Source: Gordonia sp. UBA5067 (GTDB lineage: Bacteria > Actinomycetota > Actinomycetes > Mycobacteriales > Mycobacteriaceae). Taken from it: a stretch of DNA of 18,096 nt. This document shows positions 5,438 to 12,173 of this stretch, one piece after another. A program made the translations under genes and the position numbers. The notes under the pieces are model-generated. The model did no database searches. It worked only from the letters and a program-made list of their open reading frames with translations, and had not been told where the DNA came from. Position 1 is the first letter of the stretch. The number at the start of each line of letters is the position of its first letter. The stretch lies in contig NZ_DIAX01000069.1 of the NCBI RefSeq assembly GCF_002414845.1, positions 1-18,096 of the forward strand. Reading direction: 5' to 3'.

Positions 5438-6568
5438 GTGAAGACTAAGGGTGCGCTGCTTCGGGAGCTGAATTCACCGTGGAAGATCGAAGAGATCGAA
5501 TTGGGCGACCCCAAGGCCCACGAGGTCAAGATCAAGATGCACGCGGCCGGGATGTGCCACTCGGACCATCACCTCATGACCGGTGGCATCCCGATGGGCG
5601 GCTTCCCGATTCTTGGTGGCCACGAGGGTGCGGGCGAGGTCGTCGAGGTCGGGGAGGGCGTGACCGACTTCGGGGTGGGCGACCACGTGGTGCTCTCGTT
5701 CATCCCGTCGTGCGGGAAGTGTCGCTCCTGTGAGGCCGGCCGGGCCAACCTGTGTGACTTCGGTGCCATGCTGTTGCAGGGAGAGGCCGTCTCCGACCAC
5801 ACCTTCCGGATCCACACCGCCGCCGGCGAGAACGTCTACCCGATGACACTGCTGGGCACTTTCAGCCCTTACATGGTGGTACACGAAGCCTCCGTGGTGA
5901 AGATCGACAAGGACATCCCCTTCGAGATTGCCGCGCTGTGCGGCTGCGGCATCCCGACCGGCTACGGGTCGTCGACGCGCAGCGGTGACGTCCGCCCCGG
6001 TGAGGATGTCGCCATTATCGGCGTCGGCGGTGTCGGCACCGCCGCGTTGCAGGGTGCGGTAATCGCCGGCGCGCGCAACGTTTTCGCGATCGACCCGGTG
6101 GAGTGGAAGCGCGAACAGGCGATGAAGTTCGGGGCAACGCAGGCATTCGCCTCGGTCGAGGAGGCGATGAACGAGATCGGCAACGCGACCGAGTGGGGAA
6201 TGTGCCAGAAGGTCGTCGTCACCGTCGGCGAGGTCCACGGCGCCGACGTCGACACCTGGATGAGCCTGACCGCCAAGGGCGGCACCTGTGTGCTGACCGG
6301 CATGGGCAACATGATGGACACGCAGGTGACGCTGAACCTCGCGATGCTGACGCTGCTGCAGAAGAACCTGCAGGGCACGATCTTCGGCGGTGCCAACCCC
6401 AAACTCGACATTCCGCTGCTGCTGACGATGTACAAGGCGGGCAAGCTCAACATCGCCGACATGATCACCCGCGAGTACCGCCTCGACCAGATCAACGACG
6501 GCTATACCGACATGCTCGAGGGCCGCAACATCCGTGGCGTGATTCGCTATACCGAAGAAGACTGGTGA
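5438..6568 (+). CDS. NDMA-dependent (mycofactocin-type) zinc alcohol dehydrogenase
   Basis: A 376-residue zinc-dependent medium-chain dehydrogenase oxidising an alcohol to an aldehyde. Probable catalytic zinc ligands are C40, H62 and C170, with E63 next to H62. The structural zinc lobe has C92, C95, C98 and C106. The Rossmann glycines GVGGVG lie at 195-200, and D219 after the second strand favours NAD over NADP. The stretches GMCHSDHHLMTG and GTFSPYMVVHE and the C-terminal RNIRGVIRYTEEDW match the actinobacterial family described as N,N-dimethyl-4-nitrosoaniline-dependent. These enzymes hold NAD tightly and are thought to return electrons through the redox peptide mycofactocin. No mft genes are in the window. 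GTG start at 5438 is supported by a GAGGAT site. Physiological substrate is unknown; a sterol- or lipid-derived alcohol would fit the neighbours and operator. Confidence 0.93.
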   Translation: MKTKGALLRELNSPWKIEEIELGDPKAHEVKIKMHAAGMCHSDHHLMTGGIPMGGFPILGGHEGAGEVVEVGEGVTDFGVGDHVVLSFIPSCGKCRSCEAGRANLCDFGAMLLQGEAVSDHTFRIHTAAGENVYPMTLLGTFSPYMVVHEASVVKIDKDIPFEIAALCGCGIPTGYGSSTRSGDVRPGEDVAIIGVGGVGTAALQGAVIAGARNVFAIDPVEWKREQAMKFGATQAFASVEEAMNEIGNATEWGMCQKVVVTVGEVHGADVDTWMSLTAKGGTCVLTGMGNMMDTQVTLNLAMLTLLQKNLQGTIFGGANPKLDIPLLLTMYKAGKLNIADMITREYRLDQINDGYTDMLEGRNIRGVIRYTEEDW

Positions 6569-6579
6569 CCCGGGTGCAC

Positions 6580-6585
6580 TAGAGT
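6580..6585 (+). promoter_or_regulatory. Weak candidate -10 element
   Basis: TAGAGT matches TANNNT in the 73-bp gap before the membrane protein gene, about 55 nt upstream of its ATG. No good -35 was seen, so this is a low-confidence promoter call. Confidence 0.3.
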
Positions 6586-6641
6586 TCACTCCGTCGCGAT
6601 TCACTGTCGCGCCGGAACCGACCTTGTGAAGGGCAGTTGCA

Positions 6642-7556
6642 ATGGCAGGTAAGAAGTACGATCGCGAGAAGGCGAACGCCGTCGCGGAGGGCAACTGGGT
6701 GCCGAGCCCCGAGGCCAAGTCGAAGTCACTGTGGTTCCGCATCGGTGCCATCGTCCTCTGGGCGGTTGCCATCGGGCTCGAGATCTTTGTGATCGTAAAG
6801 TACCTGCTGCCCAGCAAGCCGGTGAACACGTGGTTGATCATCGGTCTCATCGTCGCGATCGGTGTGGCGGCATTGGCCGGCTCCTTCCTGTGGAAGAAGG
6901 CCAACCACATCAGCCCGGCGTCGGAGAAGAACAAGGTCGCCTTCTGGGTGCAGAACCAGCTCGGCGTGATCATCACGGTGATCGCATTCCTGCCGCTGAT
7001 CGTGCTGATCTTCCTAGACAAGGATATGGACGGCAAGCAGAAGGGCATCCTTGGCGGCGTCGCGATCGCCGTCGCGGTCGCCGTCGGCCTGTTGAGTGCG
7101 GATTACCACCCGGTGTCGCAGGAGCAGATCACCCGCGAGCGCAACGTCGTCCAGGAACTCACCGGCCAGAACGAGGTCTGGTGGTCCAAGAGTGGCGAAA
7201 AGTTCCATGTGTGCAAGAACGTCGGTGCGCTGCGCAACACGAAGCCGGAGAACCTGCGTAGCGGGACTGTCGAGAAGGCGCATGAGGACGGCATCAACGA
7301 ACTCACCAAGCAGTGGGTCTCTGAGGCGCGCAGCCCCAAGCAGTGCAACATTCCGAACGCCGACGCCAAGATTGAGGCGATCCTCAATGGTGCGGTGCCC
7401 GGGCTGAGCGCCGATGAGGCGAAGAAGACGGTTGACGAGGGTGAGGCCGCCGAGGTGACGCAGGCACCGGCCTCGGTTCCGGCGACCAACGCACCGGCGA
7501 CATCGCCGGCCAAGAAGGCCCCCACTCACACCCGGACTCCTGTTCCGGTCGGCTGA
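6642..7556 (+). CDS. Four-helix membrane protein of unknown function
   Basis: I do not recognise this 304-residue protein. The N-terminus is charged (1-30), followed by four hydrophobic segments at about 33-56, 62-84, 107-125 and 135-152. A soluble region (155-265) contains VWWSKSGEKFHVCKNVGALRN (residues 179-199, key residues H189 and C191). This region recalls short bacterial segments of the form T-x-G-x-x-Y/F-H followed by a Cys and Leu, though the Cys here is two residues after the His and not in its usual later place. Two further Cys are few (C191 and C235 only). The tail (270-304) is Ala/Pro/Thr-rich and probably disordered. The ATG is preceded by AAGGG at suitable spacing. The next gene starts at the base after this stop, so the two are likely coupled. 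Confidence 0.8.
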   Translation: MAGKKYDREKANAVAEGNWVPSPEAKSKSLWFRIGAIVLWAVAIGLEIFVIVKYLLPSKPVNTWLIIGLIVAIGVAALAGSFLWKKANHISPASEKNKVAFWVQNQLGVIITVIAFLPLIVLIFLDKDMDGKQKGILGGVAIAVAVAVGLLSADYHPVSQEQITRERNVVQELTGQNEVWWSKSGEKFHVCKNVGALRNTKPENLRSGTVEKAHEDGINELTKQWVSEARSPKQCNIPNADAKIEAILNGAVPGLSADEAKKTVDEGEAAEVTQAPASVPATNAPATSPAKKAPTHTRTPVPVG

Positions 7557-8381
7557 GTGGCCGGTCTCGCTGAACTGGCGCATTGGCCGGTCGACCATGT
7601 CGCCGGGGCGCTGATCGGCCCGGGCGGTGTCACCGAGACATTCGGTGACACCGCCCGGGCTTTTGCGTTGGCGTCGGTGACCAAGCCGCTGGTCGCCTCG
7701 GCGGTGCTCGTCGCCGTGGAGGAAGGGGCGATCGATCTCGACACTCCGGCAGGCCCGCCGGGTTCGACGGTCGCGCACCTGTTGGCACACGCGTCGGGCC
7801 TTGCGTTCGATACCCGCGAGCAGATCGCACCCGTTGCGTCGCAACGCATCTATTCGTCGGCCGGATTCGAGGTCTTGGCCGAAGTCGTGGCCGAGGCGAC
7901 CGGCATCGCCTTTTCCGACTACCTTGCCGAAGCCGTCGCCGAACCGTTGAGGATGGCGACGACCACGCTCGACGGTCCGGCCGGGCACGGCGCGACATCG
8001 TGCGTCGACGACCTGGCCCGCTTCGCGCACGACCTGCTCGTTCCGGCACTCCTCGCGCCCGATACCGCGTTGGCCGCGCGGTCGGTGTGGTTCCCCGGGC
8101 TGGCCGGCTTCGTGCCCGGCTATGGGCGGCACCGGCCGTGCGATTGGGGGCTGGGGGTGGAGATCCGCGGACACAAGGCACCGCACTGGACGGCACCGGG
8201 CGCGTCGCCGAACACCTTCGGTCACTTCGGTCAATCGGGCACCTTCCTGTGGGTCGACCCAGTCCGGGAGACGGCCTGCGTCGTACTGACCGACCGTGCG
8301 TTCGGGGGGTGGGCCAAACCGCTCTGGAGTGACTTCAACCAGGGCATTTGTGCTCAGCTGGATAGTCGTCGCGCAGAGTGA
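7557..8381 (+). CDS. Serine beta-lactamase-fold hydrolase (class C/esterase-like)
   Basis: The 274-residue protein belongs to the serine beta-lactamase/penicillin-binding-like superfamily. The nucleophile motif is SVTK (S40, K43). The usual Y-x-N motif reads Y99-S100-S101, with Ser for Asn. The third motif is H223-F224-G225 in FGHFGQSG, the H-x-G form seen in esterase-like members. Substrate is unknown: an esterase, peptidase or DD-peptidase-like role is possible, and true beta-lactamase activity is not implied. No signal peptide is visible, so it is probably cytoplasmic. The GTG start directly follows the TGA of the membrane protein gene, and no good Shine-Dalgarno is present, suggesting termination-reinitiation. 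Codons 21-35 form a perfect 19-bp hairpin; because the catalytic Ser lies at residue 40 just beyond it, no shorter functional start is available. WFPGLAGFVPGYG and DWGLGVEIR look like conserved family blocks. Confidence 0.88.
   Translation: MAGLAELAHWPVDHVAGALIGPGGVTETFGDTARAFALASVTKPLVASAVLVAVEEGAIDLDTPAGPPGSTVAHLLAHASGLAFDTREQIAPVASQRIYSSAGFEVLAEVVAEATGIAFSDYLAEAVAEPLRMATTTLDGPAGHGATSCVDDLARFAHDLLVPALLAPDTALAARSVWFPGLAGFVPGYGRHRPCDWGLGVEIRGHKAPHWTAPGASPNTFGHFGQSGTFLWVDPVRETACVVLTDRAFGGWAKPLWSDFNQGICAQLDSRRAE
7618..7664 (+). terminator. Terminator-like hairpin inside the coding region
   Basis: A perfect 19-bp stem pairs 7618-7636 (containing GGGCGGTGTCACCGA) with 7642-7660, around the 5-nt loop GACAT, and is followed by TTTT (7661-7664). 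It has the form of an intrinsic terminator and lies 61 nt after the stop of the membrane protein gene, where a terminator would be expected. It is also codons 21-35 of the beta-lactamase-fold gene, so it may attenuate the downstream gene. Confidence 0.65.
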
Positions 8382-8383
8382 CA

Positions 8384-8397
8384 CCACGGTAACGTGG
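8384..8397. repeat. Short inverted repeat upstream of the release-factor-like gene
   Basis: CCACG and CGTGG flank GTAA just after the stop of the beta-lactamase-fold gene. It is too short to be a strong terminator and could be a small operator. Low weight. Confidence 0.3.
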
Positions 8398-8445
8398 GAG
8401 GTGGCCGACGAGGCCGGTCGCGAGGACAATCCCGCGACCATCTGC

Positions 8446-8452
8446 AAGGAGG
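8446..8452 (+). promoter_or_regulatory. Strong ribosome binding site fixing a GTG start
   Basis: AAGGAGG, a near-perfect complement of the 16S 3' end, lies 10 nt before the GTG at 8463. It shows that the in-frame extension upstream to 8394 is untranslated leader. Confidence 0.8.
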
Positions 8453-8462
8453 CAGAATTTCT

Positions 8463-9536
8463 GTGGCTCGCTATGAATTTCCGACGACCGCTGAGTTGCT
8501 CGAGCTGGGTGCTCCCCGAGAAAATGCGGTGACCGTCTACGCACCGGCCACGGCCGCCGAGTTCGAGTTGGCGCGAACCACCGTCAAGAGTTCATTCGAC
8601 GAGGCGATCCGCATCCTGCGCGAGAATGGCGCGAACCATGCGCTCGAGACGGCCTTCCACGAGCGGATCGCGCAGGTTATGGCAGACGAGTGCTGGCACA
8701 AGCTGTCGCGGTCGCTCGCGATCTTCGCCACGCCGGAGACCGTTGAGGTATTCGTCCTGCCGAACAACCTGGAGAGCCAGTTGCAGGTCGGCAAGTACTT
8801 CGACTTGGGTCAGTTCGTCCGTGCCGTGGCCACGCCGCAGGATGCGTACGCGTTGACCCTTTCGGGCAACCAGTGGAATCTGTGGCGGGCGTCGGCTTCG
8901 GCGCGGGCCCATGAGTTCGAGGCGGACAAGGAAGGCCACGACTCGGTGACTCATCGTGAAGAGGACATGCCAGATGTCCTCGATGAGTACGCCAAGCACG
9001 TTGCCGTCATCACCGAGCGAGAGCTGAACCGCGAGGATCCGAGCGGGCAGCGCCCGCTGTTCTTGTTCGCCGCTGACCCGCTCGAGGGCATCTTCCGCCA
9101 AATCGGCGTCGGCCCCCGTGAGATCGTTCGCAACGTCGGTAGCCCTGACGAACTCAAGCCGGACGAGGTCGACGCAGCGATCCGGGGTGGCTTGGACCAG
9201 ATCAACGCCGAGCGGGCGAGCACGACCGTCAATATCCTGGCCGACGGTGTCAGCAAGGGGCTGGTCGCCACCGATATCGTTGATATCGCGCGCGCCGCAG
9301 TCGGTGGCGCCGTCGATACCCTCGTCTACGAGTTCACCGTCGACATTCTGGGTCGTCTGGACAATGAGACCGGCGCGATCACGTACCTCGACGATGGGTA
9401 CGACCTGCTGTCGCGGATCGCGATCGTCGTTCTCCAGAACGGCGGCACGGTGGTTCCGGTCCGCGATGCCGATGTCACCTCCGATATTTGGAACGGCATC
9501 GCCGTCGCACGTCTGCGCTATCCGCTGGCGCAGTGA
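8463..9536 (+). CDS. Bacterial eRF1-like protein (baeRF superfamily)
   Basis: The 357-residue protein looks like a three-domain bacterial relative of archaeo-eukaryotic release factor 1 and Pelota. An N-terminal domain (about 1-150) carries the family style SLAIFATPETVEVFVLPNNLESQLQVGKYF (residues 84-113, key FVLP and VGKYF). A linker or middle domain spans about 160-250. The C-terminal domain (255-357) resembles eRF1 domain 3, with VNILADGVSKGLVATDIVDIA (256-276), AVDTLVYE (283-290) and a glycine-containing turn LQNGGTVVPV. No GGQ tripeptide is present, so peptide release is not expected. Mycobacterial members related to Balon bind idle ribosomes in hibernation, and a ribosome-rescue or hibernation role is the best hypothesis. 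The exact baeRF family cannot be fixed without a profile search. It is transcribed alone or with the upstream gene (81-bp gap) and closed by the hairpin at 9555. Confidence 0.75.
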   Translation: MARYEFPTTAELLELGAPRENAVTVYAPATAAEFELARTTVKSSFDEAIRILRENGANHALETAFHERIAQVMADECWHKLSRSLAIFATPETVEVFVLPNNLESQLQVGKYFDLGQFVRAVATPQDAYALTLSGNQWNLWRASASARAHEFEADKEGHDSVTHREEDMPDVLDEYAKHVAVITERELNREDPSGQRPLFLFAADPLEGIFRQIGVGPREIVRNVGSPDELKPDEVDAAIRGGLDQINAERASTTVNILADGVSKGLVATDIVDIARAAVGGAVDTLVYEFTVDILGRLDNETGAITYLDDGYDLLSRIAIVVLQNGGTVVPVRDADVTSDIWNGIAVARLRYPLAQ

Positions 9537-9554
9537 TCGGCTGACACGCACCCT

Positions 9555-9590
9555 GTCGGGCCCCACAACCGCACGGTTGTGGGGCCCGAC
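9555..9590. terminator. Strong hairpin, terminator without U-tract
   Basis: GTCGGGCCCCACAACC (9555-9570) pairs perfectly over 16 bp with 9575-9590 around the loop GCAC. It lies 18 nt after the stop of the release-factor-like gene. No T-run follows, as in the U-tract-less hairpins proposed as terminators in actinobacteria. The next gene has its own -10 candidate immediately after it. Confidence 0.75.
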
Positions 9591-9593
9591 GGC

Positions 9594-9599
9594 TAACCT
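9594..9599 (+). promoter_or_regulatory. Candidate -10 element, leaderless start
   Basis: TAACCT matches TANNNT and ends 6 nt before the ATG at 9606. There is no Shine-Dalgarno sequence in between, so a leaderless transcript is likely. Confidence 0.45.
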
Positions 9600-9605
9600 C
9601 GGCGT

Positions 9606-9995
9606 ATGCGCGACCTGACACCGGATGACTTGGGCCTGTTGCTGTCACTCTTCGCCGTACTGCTACTGGCGTTCGCGGCGAACTTCCACTACTCGCCCCG
9701 GATGGTCCGCCGGCATAGTCGGGCGGCGATGGTCTTCGCGGTCGTCAACTTTGTGGGGGAGGCGTCGACGGTGATCGCGCTGATGCTCACGTGGGTTGCG
9801 CTGTGGAGTCCGCGGGCTTGGGAGCGGATCGACGACCTGCTGGTCTTCATCCCGGGGTCGATCGCGATCGCGTGCGCGGTATTTCTGACTTTCGAATCGG
9901 TGTGGGCGCGGATCAGACGGATCGCCGAGGTCGGATTTGTTGCACAGAAACACCAGGAAGAACTGGCGCAACACACGTCTCATAAGGCACACTAG
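9606..9995 (+). CDS. Small three-helix membrane protein of unknown function
   Basis: I do not recognise this 129-residue protein. It has three hydrophobic segments at about 9-27, 42-67 and 79-99, a basic loop between the first two (RMVRRHSRA, giving a cytoplasmic placement by the positive-inside rule), and a polar C-terminal tail rich in Arg, Gln and His. There are no obvious catalytic residues. It stands between two hairpin-bounded units and has its own -10 candidate (9594-9599). Coding is supported by strong third-position GC and membrane-like composition. Confidence 0.7.
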   Translation: MRDLTPDDLGLLLSLFAVLLLAFAANFHYSPRMVRRHSRAAMVFAVVNFVGEASTVIALMLTWVALWSPRAWERIDDLLVFIPGSIAIACAVFLTFESVWARIRRIAEVGFVAQKHQEELAQHTSHKAH

Positions 9996-10067
9996 ATAAC
10001 AACGGTGTGATAAGCAGTACCGCCGGGCGCGACGAGGTGTGTTGGGGAAGACGTTCCTCGTCGAACC

Positions 10068-10072
10068 GGAGG
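10068..10072 (+). promoter_or_regulatory. Ribosome binding site fixing the DUF3145 start
   Basis: GGAGG lies 8 nt before the GTG at 10081. A longer in-frame start at 10039 lacks such a site and adds residues not typical of the family. Confidence 0.7.
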
Positions 10073-10080
10073 TGATCAAG

Positions 10081-10599
10081 GTGCGCAATCTGCAACAGTT
10101 TGCGGACTACGCGACTGGCGTGGTGTACATCCATGCTGCGCCCGTCGCGTTGTGCCCACATGTTGAGTGGGCGCTATCGTCGACCCTGAATGTGCGCGCG
10201 CAACTCAAGTGGTCGCCGCAAGACGCCGAGCCCGGCATGCAGCGGGCCACGGCCGATTGGGTGGGGCCCGTGGGCACTGCGGCCCGACTCGTCACCGCGC
10301 TGCGCGAATGGTCCTCACTGCGCTTCGAGTTGACCGAGGATCCCAGCGACGGTGTCGACGGCCAGCGGTTCAGCTATGTTCCCGGCCTCGGATTGTGGCA
10401 CGGTTCAACCGCGGCCAACGGCGACGTGATCCTGGGGGAGATGCAGGTCCGCGCCCTGATGGATGCCCAGCCCGACGGTCGCGGCCTCGCCGGCGAACTG
10501 AACGCGGCATTGGGCACGGCGTGGGACAGCGAACTGGAGAACTATCGACTCGGCTCGGTGGGGGCCGAGGCGACCTGGCTTGCCCAGCGGGTGGGGTAG
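10081..10599 (+). CDS. DUF3145 family protein
   Basis: The 172-residue protein matches my memory of the actinobacterial DUF3145 family. Conserved blocks are TGVVYIHAAPVALCPHVEWALSS (key CPHVEWALSS), the DWVGPVGTAARL stretch, LRFELTEDPSDGVDGQRFS, and GLWHGSTAANGDV followed by GEMQVRALM. The fold is predicted soluble with no signal peptide or membrane segment. Function is unknown. It is widely kept in actinobacteria with highly constrained sequence, suggesting a housekeeping role. It lies convergent to the FAS-II block, with a shared hairpin terminator between. Confidence 0.88.
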   Translation: MRNLQQFADYATGVVYIHAAPVALCPHVEWALSSTLNVRAQLKWSPQDAEPGMQRATADWVGPVGTAARLVTALREWSSLRFELTEDPSDGVDGQRFSYVPGLGLWHGSTAANGDVILGEMQVRALMDAQPDGRGLAGELNAALGTAWDSELENYRLGSVGAEATWLAQRVG

Positions 10600-10620
10600 C
10601 GACCGCATCGGCTGGATGAC

Positions 10621-10652
10621 ACGATCCCCGCATCAAAGGATGCGGGGATCGT
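10621..10652. terminator. Bidirectional terminator between convergent genes
   Basis: ACGATCCCCGCATC (10621-10634) pairs perfectly over 14 bp with 10639-10652 around the loop AAAG. It lies between the stop of the DUF3145 gene (10599) and the stop of accD6 (10668). A T-rich stretch (TGTGTCT) follows on the plus strand. The position between convergent stops indicates use in both directions. Confidence 0.8.
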
Positions 10653-10667
10653 TGTGTCTCGGGCCGT

Positions 10668-12116
10668 CTACAGCGGGATGTTCTTGTGCCGGCCGCGCCG
10701 GGCCGGTGCGGCCGCGATCGCCGCGGCCAGAGTACTGCGGGTCGCCGCGGGGTCAATGATCTCGTCCACGACGCCGATTGACTGGGCGCGGCCCACGCCG
10801 CCGGCAATGGCCTCGTGCTCGGCGGCAAGCCGCTCGTGCAGGGCTTCGCGCTCGTCGTCGCACGCCGCGGCGAGGGCCTTCTTGTGGAGGATCCCCACGG
10901 CGGCCTTGGCGCCCATAACGGCGACCTCGGCGCCCGGCCACGCGAAGACCGCGGTGGCGCCCAGTGCGCGCGAGTTCATCGCGATATACGCGCCGCCATA
11001 GATTTTGCGTGTCACCAGGGTGACGCGGGGGACACTGCACTCGGCGAAGGCGTGCAGCAGTTTGGCGCCGCGGCGCACCACGCCGTCCCACTCCTGGCCG
11101 ACGCCGGGCAGATAACCGGGGACGTCGGTGACGACGACGAGAGGGATGCCGAATGCGTCGCACAGGCGCACGAACCGGGCGGCCTTCTCGGCGCTCAGCG
11201 AGTTCAGGCAGCCGCCCATCCGCAGCGGGTTATTGGCGATCACTCCGACGCTACGCCCGGCGAGACGACCAAAGCCGATGACAATGTTGGGCGCCCACTT
11301 CGCCTGCAGTTCCTCGAAAGAGGAGATCTCGGTGCCATCGACGTCATACTCGGTGTCGAGCAACTGGCGAAGAATGGGGTGGACGTCGTAGGCGCGGCGG
11401 TTGGATTCGGGCAGGAGCGCGCGCAGGTCGGTATCGCCGGCCACCGCCTTGGCCGTGTCGATCGTGCCCTGTTTGGCGAAGGTGGCGACAAGCCGGCGGG
11501 CGCGCCAGAGCGCATCGGGCTCGGAATCGGCGGTGATGTGGCAGACGCCGGACTTTTTGCCGTGAGTATGTGGTCCGCCGAGGGATTCCATGTCGACGTC
11601 TTCGCCGGTCACGCTGCGCACGACGTCGGGTCCGGTCACGAAGACCCGGCCCTCCGGTGCCATGATGACGATGTCGGTGAGTGCCGGGCCGTAAGCAGCG
11701 CCGCCGGCGGCGAAGCCCACGACCACCGAGATCTGGGGAATGTATCCCGAAGCACGGACCATGGCCTCAAAAATCTGGCCGACGGCGTGCAACGCCTCGA
11801 CGCCTTCGGCGAGCCGGGCACCGCCGGAGTGCCAAATGCCGACCACCGGTACCTGCTCGGCGATCGCGGTGTCAATCGCGTCGACGATGTGTGCACAACC
11901 AACCACTCCCATGGCACCGCCCATAACGGTGCCGTCGGTGCAGTACGAGACGGTGCGAACACCGTTGACCTCGCCGACGGCCGCCTGTACCCCCGAGCGG
12001 TCCCGGGGGTTCAGCAGACGCATCGTTCCCTCGTCAAAGAAGTTGGTCAAGCGAAGAAGCGGGTCACGCGGATCCGCCGATCCCTCATGGCCGGTGATGG
12101 GTGCCAATGTGGTCAT
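10668..12116 (-). CDS. accD6: Acetyl/propionyl-CoA carboxylase carboxyltransferase beta subunit AccD6
   Basis: The carboxyltransferase half of an acyl-CoA carboxylase, transferring carboxyl from biotin to acetyl-CoA (and propionyl-CoA) to make malonyl-CoA for FAS-II. The 482-residue protein has both crotonase-like halves. Key segments are GTVMGGAMGVVG (62-73), IWHSGGARLAEG (94-105), VTDVPGYLPGVGQEWDGV (329-346, split by the family as VPGYLPG) and KIYGGAYIAMNSR (371-383), and the C-terminus ARRGRHKNIPL is typical of AccD6. Partner AccA (biotin carboxylase/carrier) is elsewhere. AAAGGAG precedes the ATG. It is last in the operon, 57 nt after the ketoacyl synthase, exactly where M. tuberculosis has accD6 after kasB. 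Confidence 0.95.
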   Translation of the reverse strand: MTTLAPITGHEGSADPRDPLLRLTNFFDEGTMRLLNPRDRSGVQAAVGEVNGVRTVSYCTDGTVMGGAMGVVGCAHIVDAIDTAIAEQVPVVGIWHSGGARLAEGVEALHAVGQIFEAMVRASGYIPQISVVVGFAAGGAAYGPALTDIVIMAPEGRVFVTGPDVVRSVTGEDVDMESLGGPHTHGKKSGVCHITADSEPDALWRARRLVATFAKQGTIDTAKAVAGDTDLRALLPESNRRAYDVHPILRQLLDTEYDVDGTEISSFEELQAKWAPNIVIGFGRLAGRSVGVIANNPLRMGGCLNSLSAEKAARFVRLCDAFGIPLVVVTDVPGYLPGVGQEWDGVVRRGAKLLHAFAECSVPRVTLVTRKIYGGAYIAMNSRALGATAVFAWPGAEVAVMGAKAAVGILHKKALAAACDDEREALHERLAAEHEAIAGGVGRAQSIGVVDEIIDPAATRSTLAAAIAAAPARRGRHKNIPL

Positions 12117-12173
12117 CGCTCTCTCCTTTGCGTCGTTGCTGGTGGAGTGGCTGGTTGTGCGTCACATCATCTG

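Noticed and set aside
5474..7048. Long minus-strand open frame opposite the alcohol dehydrogenase and membrane protein genes
   Set aside because: Shadow of the plus-strand genes. The translation has no recognisable domain and would cross an intergenic region with promoter signals.
7557..8381. Calling this gene an antibiotic-resistance beta-lactamase
   Set aside because: No signal peptide, altered Y-x-N motif and the H-x-G third motif fit esterase-like relatives better.
10031..10062. GACGAGG/CCTCGTC inverted repeat before the DUF3145 gene
   Set aside because: Only 7 bp with an 18-nt loop, not clearly above chance in GC-rich DNA.
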